Counted from the first letter of the stretch, positions 37,706 through 49,749 are shown. The stretch: 64,000 bases of DNA from Sarcophilus harrisii (GCF_902635505.1 NC_045429.1:463715359-463779358); one strand, 5' to 3'. The notes: generated by a model from the sequence alone, not told the origin. Numbers and translations: made by a program.

Positions 37706-38685
37706 CTCTGTATCTTAACGTTGGAAAGCTTTCTGGACGCCCAAAATTGCTGATTTGGAGTTCAAAGGAGAGAAACTGCTGCCCCCCAAACAGGACTGGA
37801 GAAGCCAGGCCCCAGAGTCCAGCTCACCTTTGATCTTGCCCCCAACTGCAGAACCTGGAGGGGGCCCCCGTGGCCCATGCGGCTCGGGAGGGGCAGGGGC
37901 CCCCATGGTCCACGTGGCTCCGGAGTGGCAGGGGCACCTGTGCCCTCCCAGCTCTGCCAGCCTCTCCCTGTCCGGACTTCACAAGCTCTGGCCAATCTGC
38001 CTCCTCCCTGAAGGTCGAGCCCTTTGCTTCCTTGTGCATCTGCCCCCAGAGGCTCCGGGGGCTCAGTTCTCCTTCATGGATCTCATTGCGGAGTGCTGGG
38101 GTGCTTCCTGAGTCCTTCCCACAGACCTTTGGTTATTGTTTTTCCCCTTTCTGGGCAAGGCTGATGATCTCTAAGTTACAGTGAACCAGGAAACAAAATC
38201 AATAATCAACCCAAGAAGCTCAATGAGATTCAGTCATTGGGAAGGGCTGGACAGGGCAAGCTTGGGACCCTCCCCTCCTCCCTGCAGGCCTGGGGGCCCT
38301 CCCTGAGGGCACGTGCCCCATGAGGAGAGAGGGGCTCACGGCCTGCAGCGGCCAGGCAAGGAAGGCTTGTGGAGACGCCATCGAAACACCGGGATTTTTC
38401 CTCATTAAACAAGCCTTGCACCTGCAGGGGCCTGTGCAGAGGCTCAATTAAGCCCCATCACCCATCTGCACGCAGCAGTGCCCTCCCAGCCTCCCAATTA
38501 TCCCGAGAACCTGAATTACCCAGGGAGGGATTGTGGGATGGTGCATGGGCTGCAGGGGGAGGGACCGGGCCGATTGAGAGCTCTGCTTTTTATCCTGTAA
38601 TTTAGAAAATGAATTGACATCCCTGGGACAGGTTTGCAACCTGGAAGCCCCGGTCACAGCACACTGAGGACGGACCTATTATTTG

Positions 38686-39121
38686 GTGTCCCGTGGGGCC
38701 CACGTACCTGAGGTTCGATCTGTGGCTCCGTGTCCCATGGGGCCCATGTACCTGAGGACTCACCTGAGGCTCCGTGTCCCATGGGCCCGTGTACCTGAGG
38801 ACAGACCTGTGGCTCGGTGTCCCCTGGGGCCCGTGTACCTGAGGACGCACCTGCGGCTCCGTGTCCCCTGGGGCCCGTGTACCTGAGGACGCACCTGTGG
38901 CTCCGTGTCCCATGGGCCCGTGTACCTGAGGACAGACCTGCGGCTCCGTGTCCCCTGGGGCCCGTGTACCTGAGGACGCACCTGTGGCTCCGTGTCCCCT
39001 GGGGCCCGTGTACCTGAGGACGCACCTGCGGCTCCGTGTCCCATGGGCCCGTGTACCTGAGGACGCACCTGCGGCTCCGTGTCCCATGGGCCCATGTACC
39101 TGAGGATGCACCTGCAGCTCA
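38686..39121 (+). repeat. 43/44-bp minisatellite, 10 copies
   Basis: Ten units beginning gtgtcccNtggg and ending gcggctcc. Six units are 44 bp (tggggccc) and four are 43 bp (tgggccc). Copies 3-5 and 6-8 form a 43+44+44 = 131-bp higher-order unit. Long open frames on the minus strand come from the repeat, not from a gene. Confidence 0.95.
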
Positions 39122-39124
39122 GTG

Positions 39125-42100
39125 TCCTGAGCCAGGGAGACAGAGGGCCGGAGAACATTGTCTGCTTGCATGATCTGAAGCAGGTGGGCCCGTGCCAGAC
39201 TCAGAACCTCAAATGTACCAGCCCAGGTCCAGGGAGGAGGCGCCCAAATTCAGCAAACACGGTCCTGTTTGTGCCTCCTCTGGGCACCCAGAATGTGCTG
39301 GGCACTGGGAACGGTGGAGACAAAGATCGGCTGCCCTCCAGGAGCGTGGCTCTGCTGGGGCCGGAGCCTTTGTGGAGAGGGAGACATGAGGCCGATGAGG
39401 AGAGGGACCGTGGGGAGGCGCCGACACGGGCTGGGATGGGGGGTGCAGGGAGGAGAAGAATGCCAGGGAGAGCGTGGAGACCTTCGCCATGGCAGGAACA
39501 TCCCAGGAGGGAGAAGGTGGCCCTGTATATAGGCCCAGGCTCCACCTTCCAGCCCCACGGCCACCTGGGAGGGATGCGCTGTTAAGATGCCCGTTTCACA
39601 GATGAGGAAACAGAGGGAAAAGAAGGGAAGGGGCCCACCAGGCTCCCCCAGCAGGGAAATCTGTGCTTCCTAACTCCAGGCAGGAGCTCTGCACTGCCAC
39701 TGACCATTCATCCAGGCCCTCAGGGAGCCCCTGGGCTCTGGTCAGGGTGTGCTTTAGGAGATCCCTCTGGCAGCAAGTAGAGGACTCAGTGGAAGTCTGG
39801 GCCCTGAGGAAGGTGAGGGGAGGGGTCTCATTTAGGCAGAATTGCCCCAAATGGGCAGTCGTGTAACACTGGACAAGTCAACCTTCTGTGCCTCAGTTTC
39901 CCAATCCATGAAATTAGAAAGTTGAACTTGGAGGCCTCTGAAAGAGGGGGTAGCCTGGGAGGGCTTCCTGAGAAGAAGCAGCTGGGGTGGGGGGGAAGGA
40001 GCCTCAAATGCTGGCAGAGGCAGGATTGGTGCCAGGTGTCCTGACCCCAAGACTGTCCGCTGCCTCTCAAACATAAACAGAAATTGACACTTAACTAGGA
40101 GAGGGCAATGGGGACTCTGATCCCAGGAGAAGTCTTAGAGGGGACTGACATCTCTCCTCTCTGGTAGCACAGACTCATCAGAGTTTAGCCCCATTCAGAA
40201 TAATTTCCACCATCTCAGATTCCCCCCAACACCAAAGGAGTGATTTCATTTTGTCTAGTATCACCAAATCCTAGGCCAGTGCCTTGCATATAGTAGGTGC
40301 TTAATAAATGCAGATGAGTTCCTTAATTGAAGCCCCAGGACCTCTACAGAAGGCCGACTTTGCTCTGCTTGTCCCAGACGTGGTTCCTAGCAGGGCAGGA
40401 GGAGACGGTGTTGGCAGAGCGGGTTCCAGGGACATGGGGCAAAAGAGTATCCCCCTTCTGTCCAGAGCACAGAAGATCCCTCTACTTTCCATCCTGCTTT
40501 CTCTTCCAAGGACGAGCTTCAGACAGGAAAAGCCAGCACAGTGTCAGCTAAGGGAGGGCCAAAACCCAAGGCCAGGGAGGAACCCGGAAGCACATGCCCA
40601 ACTGGCCCTGGTGCCCCGAGCCCAGAGCCCAAGGATTCACCTCCCCTAATTCCAAAGAAGCCATGGGTGTGTTTGCTGCAGTGGTGAATAGTAATGGACC
40701 CCGAATGGTAGTCACCCCAAAAAGTGGACCCTTGAATGGTAGTCACCCCTGAATGGTGGTCACCCTAGATAATGCCCCCTTGTTGTTCAGCCCCAGGAAC
40801 TCCTTCACATCGCCCCTTTGAGAAGGGTACGAGCTTCTGCAGCGTCTGGCAGCCTGCTGACCTTGTGGAACCTTAGTTTCTCTTTCTAGATGCTTCTTGT
40901 CACCCTTATTAATTCAGTCTGTCATTTTACCAGGAGCCCAAGACAAGCTCCCTGACCTGCACCTGCTGTTTTCTTCCTGTTCTGAAAATCAGAACATCCA
41001 TCCCTCCTTGGCCCAGCAGCACTTGCTCCATCTATTGCAGTCTCTCGGGGTCACTGCTATTTAGAGTGACCACCATTCAGAGGTGGTCTGGGGACCGGAC
41101 AACAAGGGGACGATGTGAAGGAGTTCCTGAGGCCAGACAATAAGGGATGATATGAGCTGGACAAGGGGACGATGTGAAGGAGTTCCTGGGGCCGGACAAC
41201 AAGGTGGGCTCCACAGGGTTTGGACATAGCTGGGCACATGTCAGATCATTCCAGCTCGGCTTCCTCATGGCAGGAGGTCTCCGGCCCAGCGCCCCAGAGA
41301 CGTGTGTTTGGCCTAATAATGTTTACTATTTCTGTCGACAATGTGGATAAAGACAGACATAAAAATAATGAAGATGCGCCCATGATCGGAATGGACACGT
41401 GGCGCTTCGGTTTCTCCCAGAAGCCCCCAGTTGCTACCCTTCTCCGGCTCCCCAGATCACCCTGCTTCCCTCGGGTCCCGAGCCAGGACAGCCAGCTCTG
41501 GCACATGGCTCCCCTGAGAGAAGGTAAGCTCTGGAGTCCCAAGGGCAGGGGCCAGTTTCTCTGGAGCCCTGTACTCCAGCACTCAGTGGGGGCACTGAGC
41601 GGGGCTTAAATTACACAAGCACTTTCCAGCCATGGTTGTGCCTGAGCTTTGCTCTCCACACTGGCCCATGATCCCAAGGGCAGAGGGCTGCAAGCGGACT
41701 CCGTCTCAGCGCCAGTCCAACTGGGCCGGACCAAGAACTTCCGCTGGAAGATAATCCCCCGACAAGTGGCCTTCCAGTGTCTGCTTGATGGAGTCCAGAG
41801 AGGGACCCCCCCCCCTCCCAGAGCAGTGCCTCCTAGCTACAATTCCTGGGGATCTGATCCCACTGCAGCCTCTGTGGCTGCTCCTGGCTCAGTTTCCAGT
41901 CATCCCCCACTTGCACCTGACGGTCTTTTGAGACACTGAAGGCGGCTCTCATGCGCCCTTCTCTTCCCCAGGCTCAGCATCCCTGGTCCCCCATCTGAGG
42001 CCCTTTCCTGGCCAGGGCTCCCTCCTCTGGCCGCTCTCCAACCCCTCATGTCCTTCCTAGCCCGCGGTGCCCAGAACGGAACCTTTCATTAGCCGGTGGC

Positions 42101-42698
42101 AGCCGCTCCTTATGTCTTCACAGGGCTTATTAGCAAGCAAATGAGCAGTTTGCTTGCCAACGCTCTGCCATCAGGACATGGGTGAGCTTCCTCACAGAGC
42201 CCTGGAAACACCTTGGCAGACTGCGGCTCCTCGGGGCACGTGGTCGTGAGCGGTCTCTGGGTCAGTGGGGAGCCAAGGTGGCCTCTGGGGAGTCGCCGAA
42301 TGCCCGGACCGTCTCACCGCCCCCCAACTGCCCCCTGGCCCCCCAACCCCGCCCCCACAGCCTCCTTCTCTTACGTCTCTGGCGATTTGATCAGAACTTA
42401 TCAAAAACCTGGCTGGGGGGCCTCTGGAAAGGGAGGCTGGGATCGCTAAAACGCAAGTTTGGCGATGGAGCCCAGGGGTTATCTAATGTCCGTTTCTCTT
42501 TTTACTCCCTAAGAACATTGTTTTTTCCATCTGACTACTTAGGGTTGGCCAGTCTTTACTTGGAAGTGGTTCACGCATATTCCCAGCGGGAGCTCCCTGA
42601 GGGAGGGATCACATTCACACTTGCATATCCAGCCCTAGCGCAGCGAGACTGCAGCGAGACGGAGCTGGAGCTAATACATGCGTGCTGCAGAAGGCCCA
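39125..42698. other. Intergenic stretch with an inverted repeat, no gene recognised
   Basis: It contains a MIR-like piece (39590-39660), L2 ends (40268-40330 and about 41520-41610) and the mosaic inverted repeat at 40700-41205. The frames present are GC-composition frames. Confidence 0.5.
40700..41205. repeat. Mosaic inverted repeat (foldback)
   Basis: The left arm has gaatggtagtcacccc-type units (40704-40767) and one ccttgttgttcag...ggaactccttcacatcg unit (40779-40813). The right arm holds the same modules reversed: gagtgaccaccattcag at 41065-41081 and two copies of cgatgtgaaggagttcctg (41111-41129 and 41170-41188). About 250 bp of unrelated sequence lie between. No known family was recognised. 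Confidence 0.7.
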
Positions 42699-43300
42699 GG
42701 CCCTCATTCTCGGACCCCGGCCCCGGGACACTGTACAGAACCTTCCGCATGGCCGCGGAGGCCTCCGTGAGGCCGCAGGACGCTCAGGCCCTCCGGGACC
42801 ACTTTACAGGACCTTCCGTGCGGCCACCAAGCGCTCCGTGAGGCCGCAAGACGCCCAGGCCTTCGTTCTCGGACCCCAGCCCGGGGGACACTTTACAGAA
42901 CCTTCCGCAGGCACACGGTGCCACACGAAGGCTGCCCAGCCGCGTGGCCGAGGAGGCCTCTGGGAGGCCACAGGACGCCTGGGCCCTCATTCTCGGACCC
43001 CGGCCCGGGGACCATTTTACAGAACCTTCCCCGTGGCCGCGGAGGCCTCCATGAGGCCGTAGGACACTCAGGCCCTCCGGGACCACTTTACAGGACCTTC
43101 CGCACGGCCTCCGAGCGCTCTGTGAGGCCGCAGGACGCCCGGGCCCTCATTCTCGGACCTCGGCCCGGGGACACTGTACAGAACCTTCCGCATGGCCGCA
43201 GAGGCCTCCGTGAGGCCGCAGGACGCTCAGGCCCTCCGGGACCACTTTACAGGACCTTCCGCACGGCCTCTGAGCGCTCTGTGAGGCCGCAGGACGCCCG
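42699..43300 (+). repeat. CpG-rich minisatellite of alternating 88- and 71-bp units
   Basis: Seven units in the order A-B-A'-A-B-A-B. A (about 88 bp) starts ggccctcattctcggacc; B (71 bp) starts ggccctccgggaccacttta; A' carries an extra segment. A+B is about 159 bp, a multiple of 3, so frames stay open for many units on both strands. It ends where the CpG island begins. Confidence 0.9.
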
Positions 43301-43309
43301 GGCATTAGC

Positions 43310-43825
43310 GGGAGCCGGCTCCCAGTAATCGGAGATCGCTGCCCAGAAAAGCCGGAAGGTGCCTCCCGCTGGATCTTTCCGGGCGGGGCCGGTGGCGAGC
43401 GGCCCAAAGGCTCCCAGGCCAGGCGGCCGCTCGGGCCGCCCCAGACCCAACGCGGCACAGACGGAGCCCAGGCCGCCTTCGGCTTCCCGGCGCGTGCGGG
43501 GCAGGCAGCGCAGAAAGGACCTTTCCCCCAGATCCCAGAATCACTGAAGCCAGACCCCGGCTCGGGCTGCTGCCGCCCCCGTGTGGCCGAAGGGGGAACG
43601 GAGCGTTTGCCGAGCAGCCGCCGACCTGCCCGGGGAGGGCCACAACAACGGCGCGAGGCTCTGCTGCCTCCTGCCGTCGGAAGGCGGCCCGCCGGGCACC
43701 CCCTGGCGCTGGCGCCTCCTCCCTGGCGGCTTCTCTCTGACCCTCCGTGAGTCGGGACCGCGGAGCGCCCAGAGAAGGGGAGCGGCCGCCCGAGCTCACG
43801 TCCCAAGCCCCGGGGGCGCCCTGCG
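43310..43825. promoter_or_regulatory. Second CpG island, candidate alternative promoter
   Basis: A compact CpG-dense stretch with several GGGCGG/CCGCCC-type boxes, squeezed between a CpG-rich minisatellite on its left and a 63-base C run on its right. At 43696-43712 a 'caccccctggcgctgg' segment resembles the CTCF core on the reverse strand. It lies about 12.2 kb upstream of the SLC19A1 start codon, within the range over which human SLC19A1 has alternative non-coding first exons. Open frames here run on both strands and look like a composition effect. A CpG island that is not a promoter is the alternative. Confidence 0.45.

Positions 43826-43888
<63 letters not shown>
43826..43888 (+). repeat. 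C homopolymer, 63 bases
   Basis: 63 uninterrupted C directly after the CpG island. Such a length may partly be an assembly or polymerase artefact. Confidence 0.85.
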
Positions 43889-43889
<1 letters not shown>

Positions 43890-44094
43890 CGCGTCCTCCT
43901 CGACTCTTCTCATCGCTTGTTACTGTTCTATTGTTATGTGGAAGAAGAAGAGAATATGGTCAGATTCCATTATTATATATTAGAATGATGTGCATAGATC
44001 ACTTCTGTTACTGTGTTATTGGTATATCTTGTGCTCTTTCCTTAGGGCTCGCCTCCTCCCCTTATGAAACCGGGAACTCTGAGAACAGGCATGG

Positions 44095-44265
44095 GCTCTT
44101 TCCCAACTTTGCATCCATCCTCCTCCTCTTCCTCTTCCCCTTCTCCTCCTCCTCTTCCTCTTCTTTCTTCCTCCTCCTCTTCCTCCCTGTCCCCTTTTCC
44201 TCCTTCTCCTTCCTCCTCCTCTCTTTTTCTCCTCCTCCCTCCTTCTGAGCCTTTCTCCTTCCTTC
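44095..44265 (+). repeat. Pyrimidine tract (CTCCTCCTCTTCC)
   Basis: About 170 bases, almost only C and T on the + strand. Confidence 0.9.
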
Positions 44266-44834
44266 CCGATATTTCAAAGGCTCTTTTCCCAGTTTCTCTG
44301 TGCTCCTCCTCCCCCAGTTCTCCCCACTCCCCCTAATAACAACTGACAACATCTAGATGTGCCTGAAGCTCGACAAAGCACTTTGTATCCACGGAGTCCT
44401 TTGAGACCCCAAGAGTTTTGTGAGAAGCCTAAGGAAAATGAGGCTTCCTGGGTTCCCCACCACACATACACCCCCTGCTTAGTCACCTACCTTGGCCCCT
44501 CTGAGCTGTTGCCTATCTCCCTCCTCCAGGGCTTTGCACAGACCTTGGGCCTCCTCGGCCCCACCTCAGAGAAGGGACTCCCTTCCCCCGGGAGTCCCAG
44601 GGAATCCCTTCCCGATGCCCCCCCTGCCCCAGTTATCAGCATTATCTTTTTCAAGATTACCTTGTCCTGCCTCACATTTACATTGTATAGTGGGAACACC
44701 CCGGCCCTGGGTTCCAGGGCTGTTTCATTACTGATTCCTGACACATCATGAGACCTTCTCGTGCTGACCTCTGAGGGGTCTCCCAGCTCTGGGTCCCAGC
44801 CTTCCCTGAGCACATGTTCAAGGCCATTGGCACA

Positions 44835-45030
44835 GAGGGGAAGGGTTTGCATAGGATCCACTATGTGCTAAGTGCTTTAAGGTTATTGTCTCGGTCACCC
44901 TGGGAAGTGGATGCTATCCCCATTTTAAAGAAGGGGAAACTGAGGTCAGCAGAGCTTTTTGACTTGCCCAAGGTCACACGTCTAGTTAGTGTCTGGGGCT
45001 GGATTCACACTCAGGTCTACATGACCCCAG
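44835..45030 (+). mobile_element. MIR/THER-like SINE
   Basis: 'atccactatgtgctaagtgctttaaggttattgtctcggtcaccctgggaagtggatgctatccccattttaaagaaggggaaactgagg' continues to 'gcccaaggtcacacgtctagttagtgtctggggctggattcacactcagg'. It is almost complete. Confidence 0.75.
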
Positions 45031-45239
45031 AATCAGCATTCTAGGTCCTCCTCCAACAGAGGAGGTATCTACCTCAGGGAGTGCCAGAAGGGACTTAAGA
45101 AGCCATCAAGTTTCTCCTCTTACAAAGGAGGGGACTGAGGCACAGAGAGGGGCAGTGATTTCCCCACAAATGCTGGCTCCATAGTCAAGGGGCTTCTCTT
45201 TCCACTCCAGGACAGTGGGCATGTCCTTTGTTTCATTAT

Positions 45240-45545
45240 CCCGGGGAAGAAAAGGAGGGGGGAGAGAAAGGAGGACAGAGAAAGCTCGGGCAAAGGGGCC
45301 CATGGAGGAGCAGGAGGAGGAAGAGAAGGAAGAGGAGGAGGAGGAGGGAAGAGGAGGAGGAGGAGAAGGGAGGAGAAGGAGGAGAAGAAAGAGGGAAGAG
45401 GTGGGAAAGGGGGAACAAAAGGGGGAACAAAAGGAGGAGGAGAAAAAGGGGAGGAAGAGGAGGAAGAAGAGGGTGAGGAGGAAGAGGAGGAGGAGAAGGA
45501 AGAGAAGAAGGAGGAGGAATAGAGAAAGGAGAAGGAGGAGGGGAG
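45240..45545 (+). repeat. Purine tract (GAGGAGGAA)
   Basis: About 300 bases, almost only A and G on the + strand. Open frames here encode only Arg/Glu/Lys/Gly. Confidence 0.9.
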
Positions 45546-46964
45546 CAAGAGGACAGCAGCATCCAGCAGGCAGGACAGGCAGGATTTCCCAGCCCCCCAG
45601 GAGCACCTCCCCCACCAAGACCAAAAGCACCTGAGATAGCCCACCCTCCCATGCTGGCACAAAGCCCCCTGGCAGGGCTCTTTCTGCCTTATTGAAAAAC
45701 AGCCTTCTGGAGTCCTGAGCAAGCCGTGCTGGGAGAGTGGTCTGGAGTCACCCAGTGGGACAAGAGGCGGGCAGCTGGGGAACCGGAGGGGTTCCAGAGG
45801 GGCTCCACAGCAGGGGGACCCCAGCCCCGTGACCCTATGAGATAGACAAGAACAGAAATGCCACGTGAGGAGAGACGGCCAGGATCCTGGCACATGGACA
45901 GCGGTCAGGGGGATTGGCCAGATTCTCTTGGAGAGAAGACTTGGGGGATGAGGGAGCCGCCCTCCGATTGACTAAGGAGGTGGGCGTGGCCAAGAGGCAG
46001 GGGGAGACCTCCCGGGGGAGCTGTCTCAGACCCCCTGGCCAGCCCGAGGAGGAAGGAGCGGGGCTCCTCAGCATCCTGGGGCTTAGCACGGGCCTGGCGC
46101 ACAGTGGGCACCTAATAAAGGCTGACTGACTGATGGTCTCTGCTGCTTGTGCTAATTTGGGCCTAACGCCTAACACCAAGAAAGCACGGCTTCTCCGCCA
46201 GCCAGTCCCACACCAGCCACCGTGGAACCGTTGGTCAGAGCAAATGGAGGTTGTGAACAGTGCGGCCAAGTTCCCTTCCTTGGCAGGGGGGATGAGGAGG
46301 TTGGCCCCGCGCTGCCAGAGGGCCTCAGTGCTTGGGAGGCTCTGAAGGAAAGGGTGGGGAAGGAGATACAATTCTGACTGGTGACTGAAGATCTGGAGCC
46401 CCGTGCTGACCTCCTGGTGTGTGCCCGTGGAACCCAGAGCCGGGCCGGGAACCGAGGATGCTTCCATTCCAGTTGTCTTGGGAAGATTCTGAAGATCCTC
46501 TGGCAGGACAAGCTACCAGACCCTGAGGGCCTTTCTCAAGTAAACTGCCCACTGTACTGCAGAGAGCTCCAATGGCTGGCCACTGGCCACCTTTGGCTAA
46601 AAACAAGTTTACAACGACTCACACGGGGACAGCGCTCACCAGGCTCGGGAGAGGTGGCGAAAGACACTCAGGCTCTCTCGGAACAACTCTGCAATCCACT
46701 GGGACACGGTAGACACACTGACCCAGTACGGCCCAGCGCCACGGAGAAGGGACCGCGCTCCCTGAGCAATGCAGCATTGCCGAGACGCCCCATGTCCAGA
46801 GAATCCCCCCAAATGGTACATGGACCCTGTGCCCAACCTGCGGGGGAGCCGTCTGGGCCCATCTTGTCTGATCGGCCAGTGGACCTCCACCCCGGTACAG
46901 TGATGGCATTTGGGTTCTCTTGGAGAATGGAGGACAAGAACCAAGCATCATGGCTTAAGGGAAC

Positions 46965-47320
46965 TGAGATTGTATTAGATTGTGTGAGATTGAACGAGAT
47001 CGCACAATTGTATGAGAATGCATGAAATTGTATGAAATTGCAGAAGACTGCATGAGATTGTGTGAAATTGAATGAGATTGTGTGAGACTGTACAAGATTG
47101 CACAAGATTGTATGAGATTGTACGAGATTGAGAATGCATGAAATTCTGTGAAATTGCATAAGACTGTATGAGATTGTGTGAGACTGTACAAGATTGTACA
47201 AGATTGTACAAGATTGTGTGAAATTATGTGAGATTGTACAAGATTGCACAAGATTGTGTGAGAATGCATGAAATTCTGTGAAATTGCATAAGACTGTATG
47301 AGATTGTGCGAGATTGTGGA
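46965..47320 (+). repeat. 10-bp minisatellite (ATTGTRTGAR), about 35 units
   Basis: Degenerate decamers attgtgtgag / attgtacaag / aatgcatgaa, with a few short units. The array is AT-rich inside GC-rich flanks. On the minus strand three decamers give a 10-residue peptide repeat, so frames stay open without being coding. Confidence 0.92.
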
Positions 47321-47329
47321 GATGGTCAC

Positions 47330-47475
47330 AATGGGTAACAATGTTTCTCTGTCCCTGACACCGTCTTGCCTCTCAGAAGCTTTGTCGGAACCCTCAGCGG
47401 CTCAGGGTTCCGGGACCAGCCCGTGTGCTCAGTAATAAAGCCTCCCGCTTCCCCCTCCATCATCTCTGCCTTGTA
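47330..47475 (+). mobile_element. Possible LTR-like fragment
   Basis: A short GC-rich stretch with an AATAAA (47434-47439) followed by a pyrimidine-rich end resembles the R-U5 end of a retroviral LTR. There is no matching partner, no internal region and no family recognised. If it is an LTR it is an old, broken remnant. Confidence 0.2.
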
Positions 47476-47854
47476 GGACGTAGCTGTTTGGCAGTGGGCA
47501 CCCCCCACTCAGAGGAGGGACTTCTCCCAGGGCCTTGGAGGTGACCATTTCCTGCGAACACATTATCAACATATGACAATAGAAGGACCTGGGAGGTATC
47601 GCCCTGGACATCAGACAGGGCCCTGTCCGAGGACGCACGTCCCCGGACTCTCAGACCCACCCGCACATTCACACACAGAGACTCACTGTGACATGTCAAC
47701 AAGTCTGAGACAGGTTCTGGATAACTGATGCCTTTATAAATCACGCCGTCGATAACCAACGAATGGGGTCGGGGGCACTTCTGAAGGCCAAAGGCGCCTC
47801 CCAGAACCCCTCAGCCCTTCCAGGCCCTCAGAAGAGCGGGCGACACGGGCATCA

Positions 47855-48050
47855 CCCACACACAAACACACACGTACACAGAGACAGACATACGTGCACA
47901 TCCACACCCACACCCACATCCAAAGGAACATCACACTCACACACACACAGATTCACGAGACCCATGTGCATGTACATACTTAGACACGCCCTTACACGCT
48001 TACACAGACATATACACTCCCATGCACACACACACACACACATACACACA
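47855..48050 (+). repeat. CACA-rich simple repeat
   Basis: Interrupted (CA)n and cacaccca motifs. Confidence 0.85.
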
Positions 48051-49069
48051 CATTCCTTGCAAACCTATGATGTCATCCCTTCAGCTCCTCTGTCCCTCCC
48101 TCCCCCAAAGCCAGCCCCCAGTGCCTGAGGCCGGAGGTGGCGAGGCCGGGCTGCCGGGCCCCAAGGGCAGCTGGCCCCGGCCCTTTCCCAGACACCCACT
48201 GCCACGACCTTTGCCCTCCGGACCAAAGGAAGGAAGGAGGCTGCCACAGACGCGGCCCACAGGTTTGGACAAAGTGTTCCTCAGAGACCCTCCCGTCCTC
48301 CTCCAGCCTCCTAGAGGCGGTGGCTCTTGCCGGTCCCAGATTCCCCCAGGGTCAGGGGCTGGGGCCTTTTGAAGTGACCTCGGTTACTACGCTGTCCATC
48401 TTCAGCTCAGTGTAAACATTTTTTTTGGGGGGGGGGGGAAACAGGTGCTGCTTTGAGTCCGTCTGTTCCCGGCACCCAGTAGGAGTTTCATTCAAGCCTG
48501 GCTGAGGGTGGTCAGTGAGGGGAGGGAGCAGGTGGTGTCTCTGTGGGTTCCAAGGGTTCCTCCAGGCCCTTGGAGACGGGAAGCCACAGGTAGGAGGGGC
48601 TTCAAAAGGACCAGGCTTCGGGTACCCAGCCCAGGGCCTCCAGGATCTGCCATTGTCTCCCTGAGGCTCCCTGCAGGAGCAAAGACAGAGATGGGCCCAA
48701 GATGCATGTGAGCCCCTCAAGGGAACATCACAGACACACGTTTGGACACATGTCATGGCAAAGATTCATGGGATCTTTGCCAAAAAAATAAGAAAAGATG
48801 GAGCGGGGCTGGAGAGGAGTTCTGGCCCATGGGCAGCCTTGCAGCTAGTAGAGATGGAGGGGGGGGATGCGGGGAGGGGGGGCTCCAGGAGAAGTCATTA
48901 ACGGTTCTGTGTCCCTGCTGTCTGGGGGTCAGCAGGGGTCTCCAGGGAAGCGCCCATGGGCTCTGTGCCCGGACCTGGGCGGCTGTCCTGAGGAAAGGCT
49001 GCAGGGGAAGCTTAATTATTTGTGGATTTCCAATTACATCCAAATGATGATTTAGGGGGTAAAATACAT

Positions 49070-49300
49070 AGCCGTCCTTCAGTGGCGGTGGAGTTTTCGT
49101 GGCAGATTCGAGGGGGGCCATTTCCTTCTCCATTTCACAGATGGCAAAACTGAGGCAAAGGGGGTGGGAGCTCAGGGTCCCACAGCTGCGTCTCAGGCAG
49201 GACTGGGAGTCAGGTGGTCCTCCCGACTCCGGGCCAGCCCTCCATCCACTGCACACCCGGCTGCCCGTCAACAATGCATAGACATCTATTAAGCACTTAC
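49070..49300 (+). mobile_element. MIR/THER-like SINE
   Basis: 'ccatttcacagatggcaaaactgaggcaaagg' through 'agggtcccacagctgcgtctcaggcaggactgggagtcagg' to 'ccatccactgcacacccggctgcc'. Confidence 0.65.
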
Positions 49301-49749
49301 TACCCTGCCCTCAAAGAGCTTCCCAGTCCGAAGCCCACCAGGAGGGTGGTCACCAACGGGGGGGACTCCTGGCATGGGGGGGGATTCTGGGAGGGATTCC
49401 GGGGTGGGGGGGAGGGCGGAGTCCTGGCATGGGAGGGACTCCTGGCATGGGGGGGGGAGTTCCGGGGGGGTGGAGTCCTGGCATAGGGGGGGGCAGGACG
49501 GCCGCTGCAGGACCCTCGGAGCGCTTCATCAGCGCTTACATCCTCCATTTAGGGGGGTACGGCGGGGGAGGGGTTCATGAAGCCGGGGATCTGACTTCAA
49601 GCTCCGCCTTCGCCATTGGTCCCTCGGTCCGGCGCCTGCCCGGGGTCCAGAAGCTCTTTCCTTTCTCTCCCCGCTCTTTCCCCCCCTGCCCTTTCCCCGT
49701 GAAGGGGCGGGCCCTTGCTGAAGCTGGGGGCGTGGTCAGGCAGGCTCTG

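Noticed and set aside
38602-39171. 189-codon minus-strand frame with GTRAHGTRSHR-like repeats
   Set aside because: All three minus frames are open through the 43/44-bp array, so the openness comes from the repeat.
42182-43328. Open frames with repeated RPQDAQA-like peptides
   Set aside because: They are produced by the 159-bp minisatellite, whose period is a multiple of three. There are no splice sites, and similar frames exist on the opposite strand.
45106-45893. Minus-strand Ser/Leu/Pro-rich and plus-strand Arg/Glu/Lys-rich frames
   Set aside because: They are the translation of a purine/pyrimidine tract.
46668-47341. Minus-strand frames with Gln/Ser/His/Thr/Ile-rich 10-residue repeats
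   Set aside because: They are a translation of the 10-bp minisatellite; the frame openness is a period effect.
46380-47475. Possible endogenous retrovirus
   Set aside because: Only a weak R-U5-like end with AATAAA is visible. No paired LTR, primer-binding site or recognisable internal protein supports it, so only a low-confidence fragment is listed.
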